Positions 1 to 10,265 of a stretch of DNA of 64,000 nucleotides are shown here, in pieces. A program made the translations under genes and the position numbers. Source of the DNA: Bifidobacterium mellis (GTDB lineage Bacteria; Actinomycetota; Actinomycetes; Actinomycetales; Bifidobacteriaceae); assembly GCF_000967265.1 (NCBI RefSeq), contig NZ_KQ033885.1:1593538-1657537 (forward strand), given 5' to 3'. Numbering within the stretch: position 1 is the stretch's first letter; each line of letters starts with the position of its first letter. The notes under the pieces were generated by a model. It did no database searches, was not told the DNA's origin, and saw nothing but the letters and a program-made list of their open reading frames with translations.

Positions 1-729
1 GACCACCGGCGGGAGGACCCGGTCCGCCACCGGACACGGCCGACGCTGCACTGGCGCGCCAGCCGCCCCGCATGGTGGCGCTACGAAGCCATCGGCTTCC
101 TGCCCGACCGGTTCACCCGCGTCTACTGGGACCGCGTCCGCAACCAGCCCGTCAAGGCCCCCATGCTCTACCGGACCCCGGAAGCCAGGGAATACAACAG
201 ACGACACTACTCTGTCCCCATATACACCATCGTACTGATCGTCAGCATCCTCCTGGCCGCCTTCAACATAGCCCGCGCATGGCACCGCTCCAGACCGCAC
301 CGTCCCCTTCAGGGAGGCGATGTCCTCCTGGGCATGCCCCCACGGACCTCGGCGATCGTCAGCTGCGTCCTGGGCCTCGCCATAGGCATCGGCACATGGG
401 CCTGGGCCACACACCGGCAATTCCCCCAACACCATATGACCCCGGCCAGCAGCCGCGAACTCCAAACCGCCCTTGACAACTACTGGATCGGCATGCGATA
501 CATCACCGGAACCACTATCCCCTACACCATCCACGTCCTCGGCTACACCGCATTCGTTCTGCTGCCGCTCATGTTCATCATTGATTTCTTCACCCTTCCC
601 GAATGGGTCCATACCTACCTGAGCTGGCCATTCTTAGCTCTGCTTATAACCTGCATGGACCTACCCCTCATAGATATCTTCTACGGTGGTTCGATAGCCA
701 AGCGCCTAAATCGGGAATTAGCGGAGTAA
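1..729 (+). CDS. Membrane protein, 5' end outside the window
   Basis: The frame is open from the first base, so the gene starts upstream; about 242 residues are visible. An internal Met codon at 163 is a possible but unsupported start, because the protein-like stretch before it (aromatic and basic, WWRYEAIGFLPDRF) continues in frame. Four hydrophobic segments can be seen, roughly at visible residues 72-93, 117-138, 172-196 and 203-228, so this is a polytopic inner-membrane protein with a basic cytosolic N-terminal part. I do not recognise the family and no catalytic motif is evident. It ends shortly before a convergent gene. Confidence 0.6.
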   Translation, partial: DHRREDPVRHRTRPTLHWRASRPAWWRYEAIGFLPDRFTRVYWDRVRNQPVKAPMLYRTPEAREYNRRHYSVPIYTIVLIVSILLAAFNIARAWHRSRPHRPLQGGDVLLGMPPRTSAIVSCVLGLAIGIGTWAWATHRQFPQHHMTPASSRELQTALDNYWIGMRYITGTTIPYTIHVLGYTAFVLLPLMFIIDFFTLPEWVHTYLSWPFLALLITCMDLPLIDIFYGGSIAKRLNRELAE

Positions 730-890
730 AGCCTATATCCATCGGCCCCAACCCCCGAGGTCAATTGCGCTTTGGTCTTACGTTCGCACCTCTTGACAGT
801 GTGCAGACAGGGATCAACCCAAAACCACAACTGGCCAGTTACTGACACCCATCGCGCAGCACATTCTAGTAAATTCAGCAATCCTATGAT

Positions 891-1607
891 TCAAACCGCA
901 GTGATGAGGCCTCCGAAGAGGACGATGGCGATGGCCGCCAGCTCGATGATGAAGAATAATGAGAGAGCCGACCAGCTGTGGGTCAGCGTGTTCCAGGGGG
1001 AATCCTTGCGTACGCATACCAGGATGGCGACGAAAACGACCGCAAAGACCGCTACGCCCAGCCCGGCCGCGATGATGCCCAGATTGGCCGCGTTGGCCAG
1101 GATGGCCTGATGCTGGTAGACGACGAACGTGCTGTACCAGAAGTTCATCTTGAGCAGGCAGAGGCCGGCAATCAGCTGTTCGGCGGCCAGGCCCAGCACA
1201 AACACCACCCGCCAGAACCAGGAGGACGACTCGATGATGGACATGCCGATGCCCATAAAGGTCAGCACGGTCACCGTCCAGGCGATCAGCGCTATGCCGC
1301 GCGGGTCCAGGACCGAGGCATAGTGGAGCACGCCCTGGGTGTGGTTGATGGCCAGCGAGCGGCCATATCCATAAGGAATGACAATGGCCAGGAGGACCGC
1401 CAGCGCGAAGACGACCCAGCGGACCGGGCGGGCACGGCGCTGCTCGATCTCAGCCAACGAGTATTCCGAATCCGGAATAGTCGCCTCAGGATGAGCCGAA
1501 ACCTTATTCACCGCAGTCGCCTCATCCGGGTGCAATGGTACGGCTGTGGAACCAGCTGAATCGCTTCTGCCGGGTTCCGCGCCATCCGCATCGTCGAATT
1601 GCTCCAT
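891..1607 (-). CDS. Membrane protein with acidic N-terminal tail
   Basis: About 238 residues. The first 60 are polar and acidic (MEQFDDADGAEP...), followed by about five hydrophobic segments near residues 62-81, 104-121, 133-152, 176-198 and 214-237. I chose the ATG at 1607 because GGAGG lies 10 nt upstream (1619-1623); an open frame extends to 1646 but lacks such a site. The family is not recognised and no transporter or enzyme signature is visible. The gene converges with the preceding membrane-protein gene and has no obvious operon partner. Confidence 0.65.
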   Translation of the reverse strand: MEQFDDADGAEPGRSDSAGSTAVPLHPDEATAVNKVSAHPEATIPDSEYSLAEIEQRRARPVRWVVFALAVLLAIVIPYGYGRSLAINHTQGVLHYASVLDPRGIALIAWTVTVLTFMGIGMSIIESSSWFWRVVFVLGLAAEQLIAGLCLLKMNFWYSTFVVYQHQAILANAANLGIIAAGLGVAVFAVVFVAILVCVRKDSPWNTLTHSWSALSLFFIIELAAIAIVLFGGLITAV

Positions 1608-1958
1608 CGGCGACCACACCTCCAAGTCCGCTACTCGTGGACACATCGCCTACAAGCTTATACCGGTAGGCGCATCCGCACCCAGGAACACCCGGGCCGC
1701 GTCTTCTGCCCAACCAATCATGCGCATCTGAAAACCATGACAATCCGTGTTCAAACACCCCGCTAGTCATCTGCTAAGCGGCAATGGATGCCTTGAAGGC
1801 AGAAGCAACCTTCAATCAGGGCGCACCAATGCGATTGCTGGGGCTGAAGGAGAATCAAACACTCATGTTCGAACTATGAAGCGGTCATGGATTCTCCCCG
1901 ACGCTCCTATAGCGATCCCTTTACTGATTGCAACAACATATACGAGCCCCGGAATGAG
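1608..1958. other. Intergenic stretch without a supported gene
   Basis: Only short open frames without ribosome binding sites occur here. The right-hand part presumably holds the 3' untranslated region of the small minus-strand gene that ends at 1959. I see no terminator, RNA gene or repeat. Confidence 0.4.
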
Positions 1959-2246
1959 TCAGGCGAACTGCCTAATGCCGAGCACATCGTAGAAACTCAC
2001 CTTGCTATTGCCACCGAAGCCAGCACCATAGTTCGTCCCATAGTATGTCCGATCCGACTGGATCATTTTCCTGTCCTCATCATCCAGCGAATCCCAGACC
2101 CGGCGTTCGGTCTCATCCATATCATCAGTGATGGGATAGCATGACGCGTGACTGTTGATCCGGTCATCAGGAATATGATCATGAGTAGTGGTGCAGGCCT
2201 TATCCTTGGATGCCATTTTTCTCATGAAATCCTCATCCATAGTCAT
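1959..2246 (-). CDS. Small acidic hypothetical protein at the CRISPR trailer end
   Basis: A 95-residue frame rich in Asp, Glu and Lys (DDMDETERRVWDSLDDEDRK) that ends in a Gly/Tyr/Asn-rich segment (YYGTNYGAGFGG). The ATG at 2246 is preceded by AGAGGAG at a 5-nt distance, which supports translation; a longer frame to 2285 runs towards the degenerate last CRISPR repeat and is less likely. The gene lies about 50 nt downstream of the trailer end of the array on the same strand, with no terminator visible between them, so trailer read-through could reach it. No family or function is recognised, and nothing beyond position ties it to CRISPR biology. Confidence 0.5.
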   Translation of the reverse strand: MTMDEDFMRKMASKDKACTTTHDHIPDDRINSHASCYPITDDMDETERRVWDSLDDEDRKMIQSDRTYYGTNYGAGFGGNSKVSFYDVLGIRQFA

Positions 2247-2298
2247 TCGTCTCCTCTCATATTTGTGAACCTGCAGGGCATCCATCAGATAGCCTGTG

Positions 2299-5200
2299 GA
2301 ATCATTCCTGCAGATGCTGGGAACACCGATAGTATTTGTATACTCTTAAGAAGCCATGGTCCACTGCTTGGGATCATCCTCGCGGACGCAGGAAGCACTG
2401 GTCGGCTCCGGCCTTGGCAGCCTTCGAGTCAGGATCATCCCCGCGGATGCGAGGAGCACATGGGATAGGTAGGCAGCGACTCGTAAAACCAGGGATCATC
2501 CCCGCGGATACGGGGAGCACTCACTCACCCGAATACTGTTTTTGGCGGCCACAGGATCATCCCCGCGGATGCGGGGAGCACGTCCTGGAGGGCGACGGGT
2601 TCACCCGCATGCCCGGATCATCCCCGCAGATGCGGGGAGCACACTAGGGACAATGGCTAAAGCCAGCCAGCCAACGGATCATCCCAGCGGATGCGGGGAG
2701 CACGTGTACAGCTCATAGAGTGGTCGCCACAAGGTAGGATCATCCCCGCGGATGCGGGGAGCACAGCGACCCGCTGTTCTCCGACGGGGACTACAGGGGA
2801 TCATCCCCGCGGATGCGGGGAGCACGTATAGGTCCACAGTTTCACGACCTATACACAACGATCATCCCCGCGGACGCGGGGAGCACGACCCTGAATCGTT
2901 TCCATCCGTCGCCTGAAGGGGATCATCCCCGCGGATGCGGGGAGCACCTCGCCCTTGTCGCCCTTGTCGCCTTTCACGCCGGATCATCCCCGCGGATGCG
3001 GGAAGCACGCGACGACGATATCAGCCCCGGTGGTGGTCACAGAATCATCCCCGCGGATGCGGGGAGCACACCAATGGCACTGGCACCATAGCCACCAGTC
3101 AGGGATCATCCCCGCGGATGCGGGGAGCACTTTATCAGGCATTGGCGCGTCCCCTCTTCGTGAGGATAATCCCCGCGGATGCGGGGAGCACTTTTCGGCC
3201 GCTTCAAGAGTCTTAAAACGACCAGGATCATCCCCGCGGACGCGGGGAGCACGGGTAGAACAATTACGTTGCCGGTGTAGAACAAGGATCATCCCCGCGG
3301 ATGCGGGGAGCACGGGTTTATTTCATTGGGGAGCGCGTTGGCTATGGGATCATCCCCGCGGATGCGGGGAGCACACGGAGTGGCCCAGCGACGCAGCCGT
3401 GTCTACCGGATCATCCCCGCGGATGCGGGGAGCACGAAGACCGTCCCAGACGGTCGGAACGAGCGGAAGGATCATCCCCGCGGACGCGAGGAGCACACCC
3501 TGCAGTGAAGGAGAAACCGGCCGCCATAAGTATCATCCCCGCGGACGCGGGGAGCACACGTACCGCCAGCCGATGCGCAGGTCCTCCCGGGGACCATCCC
3601 CGCGGATGCAGGGAGCACGTCTCACCCGACCCGTCGCCGCCACAAAGGTCCGGATCATCCCCGCGGATGCGGGGAGCACTCAACAATCTTATCCGAAGTA
3701 ATATCCAGCAAAGGATCATCCCCGCGGATGCGGGGAGCACGGCAGCATGGAGACGATAAGCCCGTCGTTTTCAGGATCATCCCCGCGGATGCGGGGAGCA
3801 CTGGTCAATAGACAACCTACGGCTTGTGTGCCAAGGATCATCCCCGCGGATGCGGGGAGCACACCATTTTCAGACCCATCCAGTCCCTGCAGTACGGATC
3901 ATCCCCGCGGATGCGGGGAGCACTGTCCTGGTTGGCGCGCTCGCGGTTTGGGTTTGGGATCATCCCCGCGGATGCGGGGAGCACGGATAGAAAGGAAGAG
4001 GTTATGTGTAGTGGACGGGATCATCCCCGCGGATGCGGGGAGCACTGGTAGGTCGTTCAGGGCTGACACCGAACCAGAGGATCATCCCCGCGGATGCGGG
4101 GAGCACAGGCTGCGATGAGATTACGGACGCTCTTGGCAAGGATCATCCCCGCGGATGCGGGGAGCACTGTGATGGCTGATGGCCGGTTGTTTGATCTGTA
4201 GGATCATCCCCGCGGATGCGGGGAGCACCATGCCGGTCTTCCACAGGTTGATGCCGATGGGGGATCATCCCCGCGGATGCGGGGAGCACAGTGAGATAAG
4301 CCATCTCGAATACCGGATACAAGGATCATCCCCGCGGATGCGGGGAGCACCCAAATTCAGGCCGATGCCCAGCGCAGAGCCGAGGATCATCCCCGCGGAT
4401 GCGGGGAGCACCTCATGGTCTTTGGTGTCCTTTACTCATAGTCCGGATCATCCCCGCGGATGCGGGGAGCACGGGAAAATGCGGATCAGAAGCATCAAGC
4501 CTGAGGGATCATCCCCGCGGATGCGGGGAGCACCAGACTCTGCTTCGAAGGGGGGAGCTCTTTCCGGGATCATCCCCGCGGATGCGGGGAGCACTCCCCG
4601 TGCGAGCTTGACAACGCTCCCGGGACGGGGTCATCCCCGCGGATGCGGGGAGCACTCACAAATGGTACCCATGGTATGATCTCAACCGGGATCATCCCCG
4701 CGGATGCGGGGAGCACGCTATCCGCCTGTCTTTGCCAGTGTCTGTATCAGGATCATCCCCGCGGATGCGGGGAGCACTGGTCGTCACATGGGCCATGTTG
4801 TATTGGGCGCGGATCATCCCCGCGGATGCGGGGAGCACCACAGCTCGGCGCTTCGCTTCTGCCACCGTCCCGGATCATCCCCGCGGATGCGGGGAGCACC
4901 CGGTACCTATCGAGGTGATAACACCGGATATGGGATCATCCCCGCGGATGCGGGGAGCACTCCATGTAATTCGCGTGAACAGCCATGAGACCGGGATCAT
5001 CCCCGCGGATGCGGGGAGCACACTTCATTGATGAGTTCCCGGGCGCCCATGACGGGATCATCCCCGCGGATGCGGGGAGCACGAGGACTGGACGGCAAGC
5101 CACCCATGGCAGCCGGGATCATCCCCGCGGATGCGGGGAGCACCGCCCATGGACAATCGCCAAGGCTGTACGGTCGGGATCATCCCCGCGGATGCGGGGA

Positions 5201-7279
5201 GCACTGTCAGCGCTTCATCAAGTCTATTCAATCCGTAGGATCATCCCCGCGGATGCGGGGAGCACTCGATCCCACTGCCGGGAATCTCGAGCAAGCCAGG
5301 ATCATCCCCGCGGATGCGGGGAGCACCTAATTACCAGACCATGGGTATTGGCGCAACCAGGATCATCCCCGCGGATGCGGGGAGCACCACCGGCCAACCC
5401 TCTACCAGTGAACACACCAGGGATCATCCCCGCGGATGCGGGGAGCACTGTCCTCATCGTTGGTGTCGTCGTCGCCATCGGGGATCATCCCCGCGGATGC
5501 GGGGAGCACCTAATTACCAGACCATGGGTATTGGCGCAACCAGGATCATCCCCGCGGATGCGGGGAGCACGGAATGGGTTCCATGTCAGCTTGGCTATCT
5601 GGCGGATCATCCCCGCGGATGCGGGGAGCACGTGGCGATATGCAGATCGTCGGGCGCCTGTGGCGGATCATCCCCGCGGATGCGGGGAGCACCTACCTAC
5701 CGGGTTTGTCGTTTGACAAAGGTGGGGATCATCCCCGCGGATGCGGGGAGCACTGCGTCAGTCGTCATACCATGCGCCCTCGAGGAGGATCATCCCCGCG
5801 GATGCGGGGAGCACCCAGCCTTGGCCTGACGGGTCAGCGCGAACTGAGGATCATCCCCGCGGATGCGGGGAGCACCAGCAGCTACTTACTATGGCCGAGC
5901 AAGGTGGCAGGATCATCCCCGCGGATGCGGGGAGCACACATTCCCTTGGATAAGGGGCATGTGCCTGCGCGGATCATCCCCGCGGATGCGGGGAGCACTC
6001 TGGCATGCGAGCAACAAAATGCCGGAGAGCGGGATCATCCCCGCGGATGCGGGGAGCACTTGCCGACTACTATGACGTGCATAAGCAGACCGGGATCATC
6101 CCCGCGGATGCGGGGAGCACGGATGTAAACATTTTCTGGGGTGAAGAGGCCCAGGATCATCCCCGCGGATGCGGGGAGCACTTCCTCGTATGCCTTGCCT
6201 TCATCGTCCTCAAGGGATCATCCCCGCGGATGCGGGGAGCACCCTTAGATAACGTACAGTCTGAGTTACACCGGGGGATCATCCCCGCGGATGCGGGGAG
6301 CACCACAGCCCAGAGCCTCGAGTGTTCAGCTCATCAGGATCATCCCCGCGGATGCGGGGAGCACTCCTCCTCGGATTGCTCGGGTATCTCCTCCACGGGA
6401 TCATCCCCGCGGATGCGGGGAGCACGATGATGCCCACGGACCGGCTGGTCACTGTGCGGGATCATCCCCGCGGATGCGGGGAGCACCAGGAGCTGAGCAA
6501 CGTTATCGGCGGGCCGGAAGGATCATCCCCGCGGATGCGGGGAGCACTATTAACCGAGCAATTGGTCTTGCAAGAAGTAGGGATCATCCCCGCGGATGCG
6601 GGGAGCACCAGCTCCCCTATGATAAGGCACCGGATAACTGGGGATCATCCCCGCGGATGCGGGGAGCACCCGGTAAACGGCAGCACCATCCCCGGCTACC
6701 AGGGATCATCCCCGCGGATGCGGGGAGCACCACCGCGTCGGCCATGGAGTATGGGGACGTGGAGGATCATCCCCGCGGATGCGGGGAGCACCATGTGGTG
6801 CAGGATCCTTACGCGCAGTCGGCAGGATCATCCCCGCGGATGCGGGGAGCACTCCTGCAGTATCCTGGCCGCATCAGCCTTGTCCGGATCATCCCCGCGG
6901 ATGCGGGGAGCACGGGACGGCAGTGGGTCGGACCGGCGGTATCGGGGGATCATCCCCGCGGATGCGGGGAGCACCCGATCCAGGCCATGACCGGCACGGC
7001 CATGCTGGGATCATCCCCGCGGATGCGGGGAGCACTTGCACAAGCCGAGGACACTCGCGTAAAGGGGGGGATCATCCCCGCGGATGCGGGGAGCACTAAA
7101 CGTAGAGTCCAATGCTGATGTGACCGCAGGGATCATCCCCGCGGATGCGGGGAGCACACACTCACCCTATGCAGGCCTGATTTCGAACTGGGATCATCCC
7201 CGCGGATGCGGGGAGCACGTCATCCTCTATCCGCAAACCGGTGATAAGGAGGGATCATCCCCGCGGATGCGGGGAGCAC
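2299..7279 (-). CRISPR. Type I-E CRISPR array, about 82 repeats
   Basis: A 28-bp repeat (plus strand GGATCATCCCCGCGG then ATGCGGGGAGCAC) recurs with a period of 61, giving 33-nt spacers. Counting from 2493 in 61-nt steps to the last copy at 7252-7279, plus three leading copies at 2299, 2370 and 2432, gives about 82 repeats and 81 spacers. On the minus strand the repeat is a typical I-E palindrome: GTGCT, stem CCCCGC, loop ATCC, stem GCGGGG, then ATGATCC. The cas2 end is the leader side, so the array is read leftwards. Sequence-variant repeats cluster at the far (trailer) end, 2299 to about 3620, and the copy at 2299-2326 has six mismatches. From 3652 to 7279 the repeats are essentially identical, apart from one variant near 4629. 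Confidence 0.98.
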
Positions 7280-7484
7280 ACTTAGAAATCCTTGCAATCC
7301 CAACAATACAATAGACTAGATCTCTGATTTTTAATGAGTTTGCATTTCGAGCCCCTTCCATTCCCCGTCTCAGCCACTGCGATTCAGACCATCTACACTG
7401 AGATCCTTATCAATGCACTGGCCCAGTAATCAGTACCTGGCACTCATCGGCAAAACTCATCTGAAAAGTGAGCCCCGCTTGGAC
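7280..7484 (-). promoter_or_regulatory. CRISPR leader
   Basis: The roughly 205 nt between the end of cas2 and the first (newest) repeat hold no gene. The 60 nt next to the array are A/T-rich compared with the surroundings, as expected for a leader that carries the array promoter and the integration signals used by Cas1-Cas2. I could not place a convincing -35/-10 pair or an IHF-like site. The assignment rests on position (cas2 side, invariant repeats) and composition. Confidence 0.7.
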
Positions 7485-7868
7485 TCAGCTGGATCGCGAG
7501 CGCCGGAACCTCGCCGCTCGTCTGTACTTGCTGGCATTGCTCCAACCAGTCCGGCGGTATCGGTTTCCACCACCCGCAGATCTGCCATCGCCGCCATCCG
7601 TAGGCCTCTCCATAAGAGTCAATCCTTCACAGTCTACCGGGTTCCAATCTGAGCGATGCACCTTGAAACTCAGATGCTGCTCATTGCGGGCAGAATAGAC
7701 CATGATGGCCTTTCCGGTTCGGATCTGCCCTGTGATGCGTTCCCAAAGCCGGTCCCGGACCCTAGCGGTGATGTGGCCGACGAAAACTCCAGAGGCTATC
7801 TCTAGGAGCCATCGGGTCAAATCCCCGCGCAGGCCCAGTGGGCATGCCGTCAAAACAACGACCACCAT
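7485..7868 (-). CDS. cas2e: CRISPR-associated endonuclease Cas2, type I-E
   Basis: 127 residues. The start MVVVVLTACPLGLRGDLTRW and the following ISSGVFVG-like and RVRDRLWERI segments are characteristic of the Cas2e (CT1978) family. Cas2 forms the core dimer of the Cas1-Cas2 integrase that inserts new spacers at the leader. The ATG overlaps the cas1 stop in an ATGA at 7867-7870, so the two are translationally coupled. The C-terminal 45 residues (DGGDGRSAGGGNRYRRTG onwards) are basic, Gly/Arg-rich and look disordered, making it longer than the roughly 95-residue E. coli protein. It is the last cas gene before the leader. Confidence 0.93.
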   Translation of the reverse strand: MVVVVLTACPLGLRGDLTRWLLEIASGVFVGHITARVRDRLWERITGQIRTGKAIMVYSARNEQHLSFKVHRSDWNPVDCEGLTLMERPTDGGDGRSAGGGNRYRRTGWSNASKYRRAARFRRSRSS

Positions 7869-8854
7869 CAGCTCATCCCCTCCTCTTCATCTGCATAGGA
7901 TCTCCCAGCTGGAACCGCGCCGACCTTCTCATCCCAGAGCTCCAAGGTCCCGCCCTCTTCATCAGAAGAGGAAGAAACAGGGGCTCCAAGCAGTCGTGGA
8001 ATATCGCGAGCCATCCGTCGCATGAGCGAGAGGTCATAGACAGCATCACGCATGGCATGCCGGGTGGCTGATCCGATGTCGTCGGGCTGCTTTGCAGCAG
8101 TCTTGAAAGCTACAGGAATCGATATCTCGGCCTTGTACAGATCAGCCACATCATAGACAAAGGAGCGCTCATGGCCGACATGGACGAATCCCAAGCCCGG
8201 TGAACACCCAAGCGCCACGATCACCGAGTGAGCGATTCCGTACAAGCACGTATGAGCAGCCGACAGGGCCTTGTTGATCTCGTTGCCGGCATCGAAATCC
8301 TCATGATCATAGGTTCGCTTATCCCAAGCTACGCCGGTCAGTTCCGACCAGTGACGATAGACCTGTCGAACTCGGGCGCCTTCACGCCCACGCAGCTGCT
8401 GCATGGTACAAGAGCTGACATCTTCGTTAAGGAAGCGCATCTGATACATGGCCCTCGCCACAGCCAAACGCTTACGGGTGTTGGAGACCAAAGCCGCCTG
8501 CCTTTGTAGAAGGGCAGCCGAATGCGTCAGAGGACGGCCGAACGCGTACATCCTCACACCGCGCTCCCCCACCCATACCACGCTAGCACCGTTGTCGCCG
8601 ATGACCACCATGGCCTGATGACTGACGGTGGTGCCGGGACCCAGCATGAGCACACCTAGATTGGCGGCAGGCAGCCGTATAGTCCCGGTATCTCTGGTAA
8701 TCGCGATGGCATTGTCCTCGCGAGTGATAACACAGTGCTCAAAATAAGCGAACGAGAGCCTATCCTCGGCCCGCACCAGATCACCCAATTCAGGAGGGGG
8801 GCTGCCGGGAATCTCGGTTCTCCCGGCAGACCCCATAGGCTGATCCCCAGTCAT
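7868..8854 (-). CDS. cas1e: CRISPR-associated integrase Cas1, type I-E
   Basis: About 328 residues from the ATG at 8854, which overlaps the cas6e stop as ATGA; a frame continues to 8923 inside cas6e, but the coupled start is more plausible. Family features: an N-terminal beta-rich domain (LSFAYFEHCVITREDNAIAI, GDNGASVVWVGERGVRMYA) and a C-terminal helical domain with the metal-ligand regions GNEINKALSAAH (Glu) and GFVHVGHERSFVYDVADL (His and Asp). The motifs look intact. Cas1 catalyses protospacer integration together with Cas2. The C-terminal 40 residues are Ser/Glu-rich and variable. Confidence 0.95.
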   Translation of the reverse strand: MTGDQPMGSAGRTEIPGSPPPELGDLVRAEDRLSFAYFEHCVITREDNAIAITRDTGTIRLPAANLGVLMLGPGTTVSHQAMVVIGDNGASVVWVGERGVRMYAFGRPLTHSAALLQRQAALVSNTRKRLAVARAMYQMRFLNEDVSSCTMQQLRGREGARVRQVYRHWSELTGVAWDKRTYDHEDFDAGNEINKALSAAHTCLYGIAHSVIVALGCSPGLGFVHVGHERSFVYDVADLYKAEISIPVAFKTAAKQPDDIGSATRHAMRDAVYDLSLMRRMARDIPRLLGAPVSSSSDEEGGTLELWDEKVGAVPAGRSYADEEEGMS

Positions 8855-9540
8855 CGGATCGGAGCCACCGTCAGCAACCCACAGCCGAAGCTCTTGGCCC
8901 TGCCGATGCCCTGCCGTAGGCAACGCTGAAAAGCTTGCGCATCGGTTACACGAAGCTGTCCATCGAACTGGGCTGTAACCAAGGTGACCTTGCCGCCCCC
9001 GTGGTCGAACTGCTCCTTGCGGCGCTGGGAAACAAGGCAGGATGGCCCATAACCCTCATCCGAACTGCCTAGGAGGGCGAATCCGTTGCGTTCACTGTGC
9101 TTCTCCAGCCAAGACAGCTGATAATCCGCAGTGACATGCCCCATCACCTTGCCGACTACTGCATGATTGGACCGTCGCCCCTTGTCCATATGAACCTGTC
9201 TGGCAGGATTGGCCCGAAGTCTGAAGGCCCACTCCTGCCCCTTGGCTATATGCGTGATCAAGGGCTCGTAGTCCTTCACCTCCCACTCAGCATGAGTCGG
9301 CCAACCAGCCTGCTCAACAATATGGGTGAAGTCAGGACGCTCGGGACTCACCACATACAACCAGGTCGAGTCTCCTTCACGGGAGAAATCCAATCTCCAC
9401 AAGATACGTCCGCCATCGCCACTGCGTACAGCACCCGGCGGGAAGGACTTCTCCACGGCGGCATGAAGACGGTAAGGCGAGGCGATCAGTTGCTTGGCCG
9501 CATACCGCGCAGTGTTCAACGGCATTCTGGATATATACAT
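8851..9540 (-). CDS. cas6e: crRNA endoribonuclease Cas6e (CasE)
   Basis: 229 residues, the usual size. It starts MYISRMPLNTARY with AGGAGG about 6 nt upstream. YRLHAAVEKSFP carries the His near residue 26 expected at the Cas6e active site, and the C-terminal glycine-rich loop is present (RCLRQGIGRAKSFGCGLLTV). Cas6e cuts the array transcript at the base of each repeat hairpin and stays bound to the crRNA 3' end as a Cascade subunit; the strong CCCCGC/GCGGGG hairpin of the neighbouring array is the matching substrate. Only 9 nt separate it from cas5e. Confidence 0.95.
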   Translation of the reverse strand: MYISRMPLNTARYAAKQLIASPYRLHAAVEKSFPPGAVRSGDGGRILWRLDFSREGDSTWLYVVSPERPDFTHIVEQAGWPTHAEWEVKDYEPLITHIAKGQEWAFRLRANPARQVHMDKGRRSNHAVVGKVMGHVTADYQLSWLEKHSERNGFALLGSSDEGYGPSCLVSQRRKEQFDHGGGKVTLVTAQFDGQLRVTDAQAFQRCLRQGIGRAKSFGCGLLTVAPIR

Positions 9541-9549
9541 GCCTGCCTC

Positions 9550-10263
9550 CTAGAAAAACGACATTGGATCATGATCCGGAACGGCTTTAGTCCGCTGCTC
9601 GTCTGGGCCAGGACCATCCGGATTGGGGATTCTGTATCGGCAAACCGTTCTGACCGCATATCTGCGAGCTGCACCGAAACTCAGCGGAGCATCTGCCTGG
9701 GAAGAGACAATCCCATTGTCTTCGTCCTTGGCGCAGTCCGCATCACAGACCACCTCCAGTCGGCTGCCCTGATGGCGCCTCTTGTACCAAGAAGCAGCCA
9801 TCCAGGGATGGGTGCGCAGCGCCTGGTCCACACGGTCCTCCTGGACCAACCCAAGCGAGACCGGGTAATCCGGCGGGCAAGCCCGGCGACCCAAATATAA
9901 TGGCCACCGGGGATGACGCAGAGCCTGGTCCAAACCTTCCAGAAGTGCAGAATCAGCGCCTAAAGCCACCAGGAATTTCGCATCGGATAAGTAGTACCGT
10001 GTGGTCAATGGCATGGCTTTGACATTGGCACCATGCTCTGTTTGCATGTCATTGACCAAGATGCCCGGTTGATCAATGCGGACACCAAAGCTTAGATGCA
10101 GCAGGTCCTCGATGTCGTCACCGCGTTGACGCCCTTGCGCCGAAGCAAGCAGACCAATCACCGCGCTCTTGGTGGGCTCCCGTTGTGTGGTGCGAATCGT
10201 AAAACGCGAAGAGCTCCCCCAGGACTGCAAAGGCCCTGACAATCGCAACAGCAGTATGCTCAT
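9550..10263 (-). CDS. cas5e: Cascade subunit Cas5e (CasD)
   Basis: 237 residues. The start MSILLLRLSGPLQSWGSSSRF is the hallmark Cas5 N-terminus (LxGPxQSWG), followed by TQREPTKSAVIGLLASAQG, typical of the family's first RAMP fold. Cas5e holds the 5' handle of the crRNA and bridges Cas8e and Cas7 in Cascade. The start lies 3 nt after the cas7e stop codon, so both are in one transcript. Length and motifs agree with functional I-E homologues. Confidence 0.95.
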   Translation of the reverse strand: MSILLLRLSGPLQSWGSSSRFTIRTTQREPTKSAVIGLLASAQGRQRGDDIEDLLHLSFGVRIDQPGILVNDMQTEHGANVKAMPLTTRYYLSDAKFLVALGADSALLEGLDQALRHPRWPLYLGRRACPPDYPVSLGLVQEDRVDQALRTHPWMAASWYKRRHQGSRLEVVCDADCAKDEDNGIVSSQADAPLSFGAARRYAVRTVCRYRIPNPDGPGPDEQRTKAVPDHDPMSFF

Positions 10264-10265
10264 AG

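Noticed and set aside
835-850. Palindrome AACTGGCCAGTT as a terminator
   Set aside because: It has no loop and no T-run on either strand.
2299-7279. Array read on the plus strand
   Set aside because: Degenerate repeats are at the left end and cas2 with the AT-rich leader at the right; the minus-strand repeat matches the usual I-E orientation ending in GGGGATGATCC.
2336-7314. Many open frames with repeated IIPADAGST, DHPRGCGEH and GSSPRMRGA segments
   Set aside because: They are translations of the 28-bp CRISPR repeat in three phases; the period of 61 shifts the frame at each unit.
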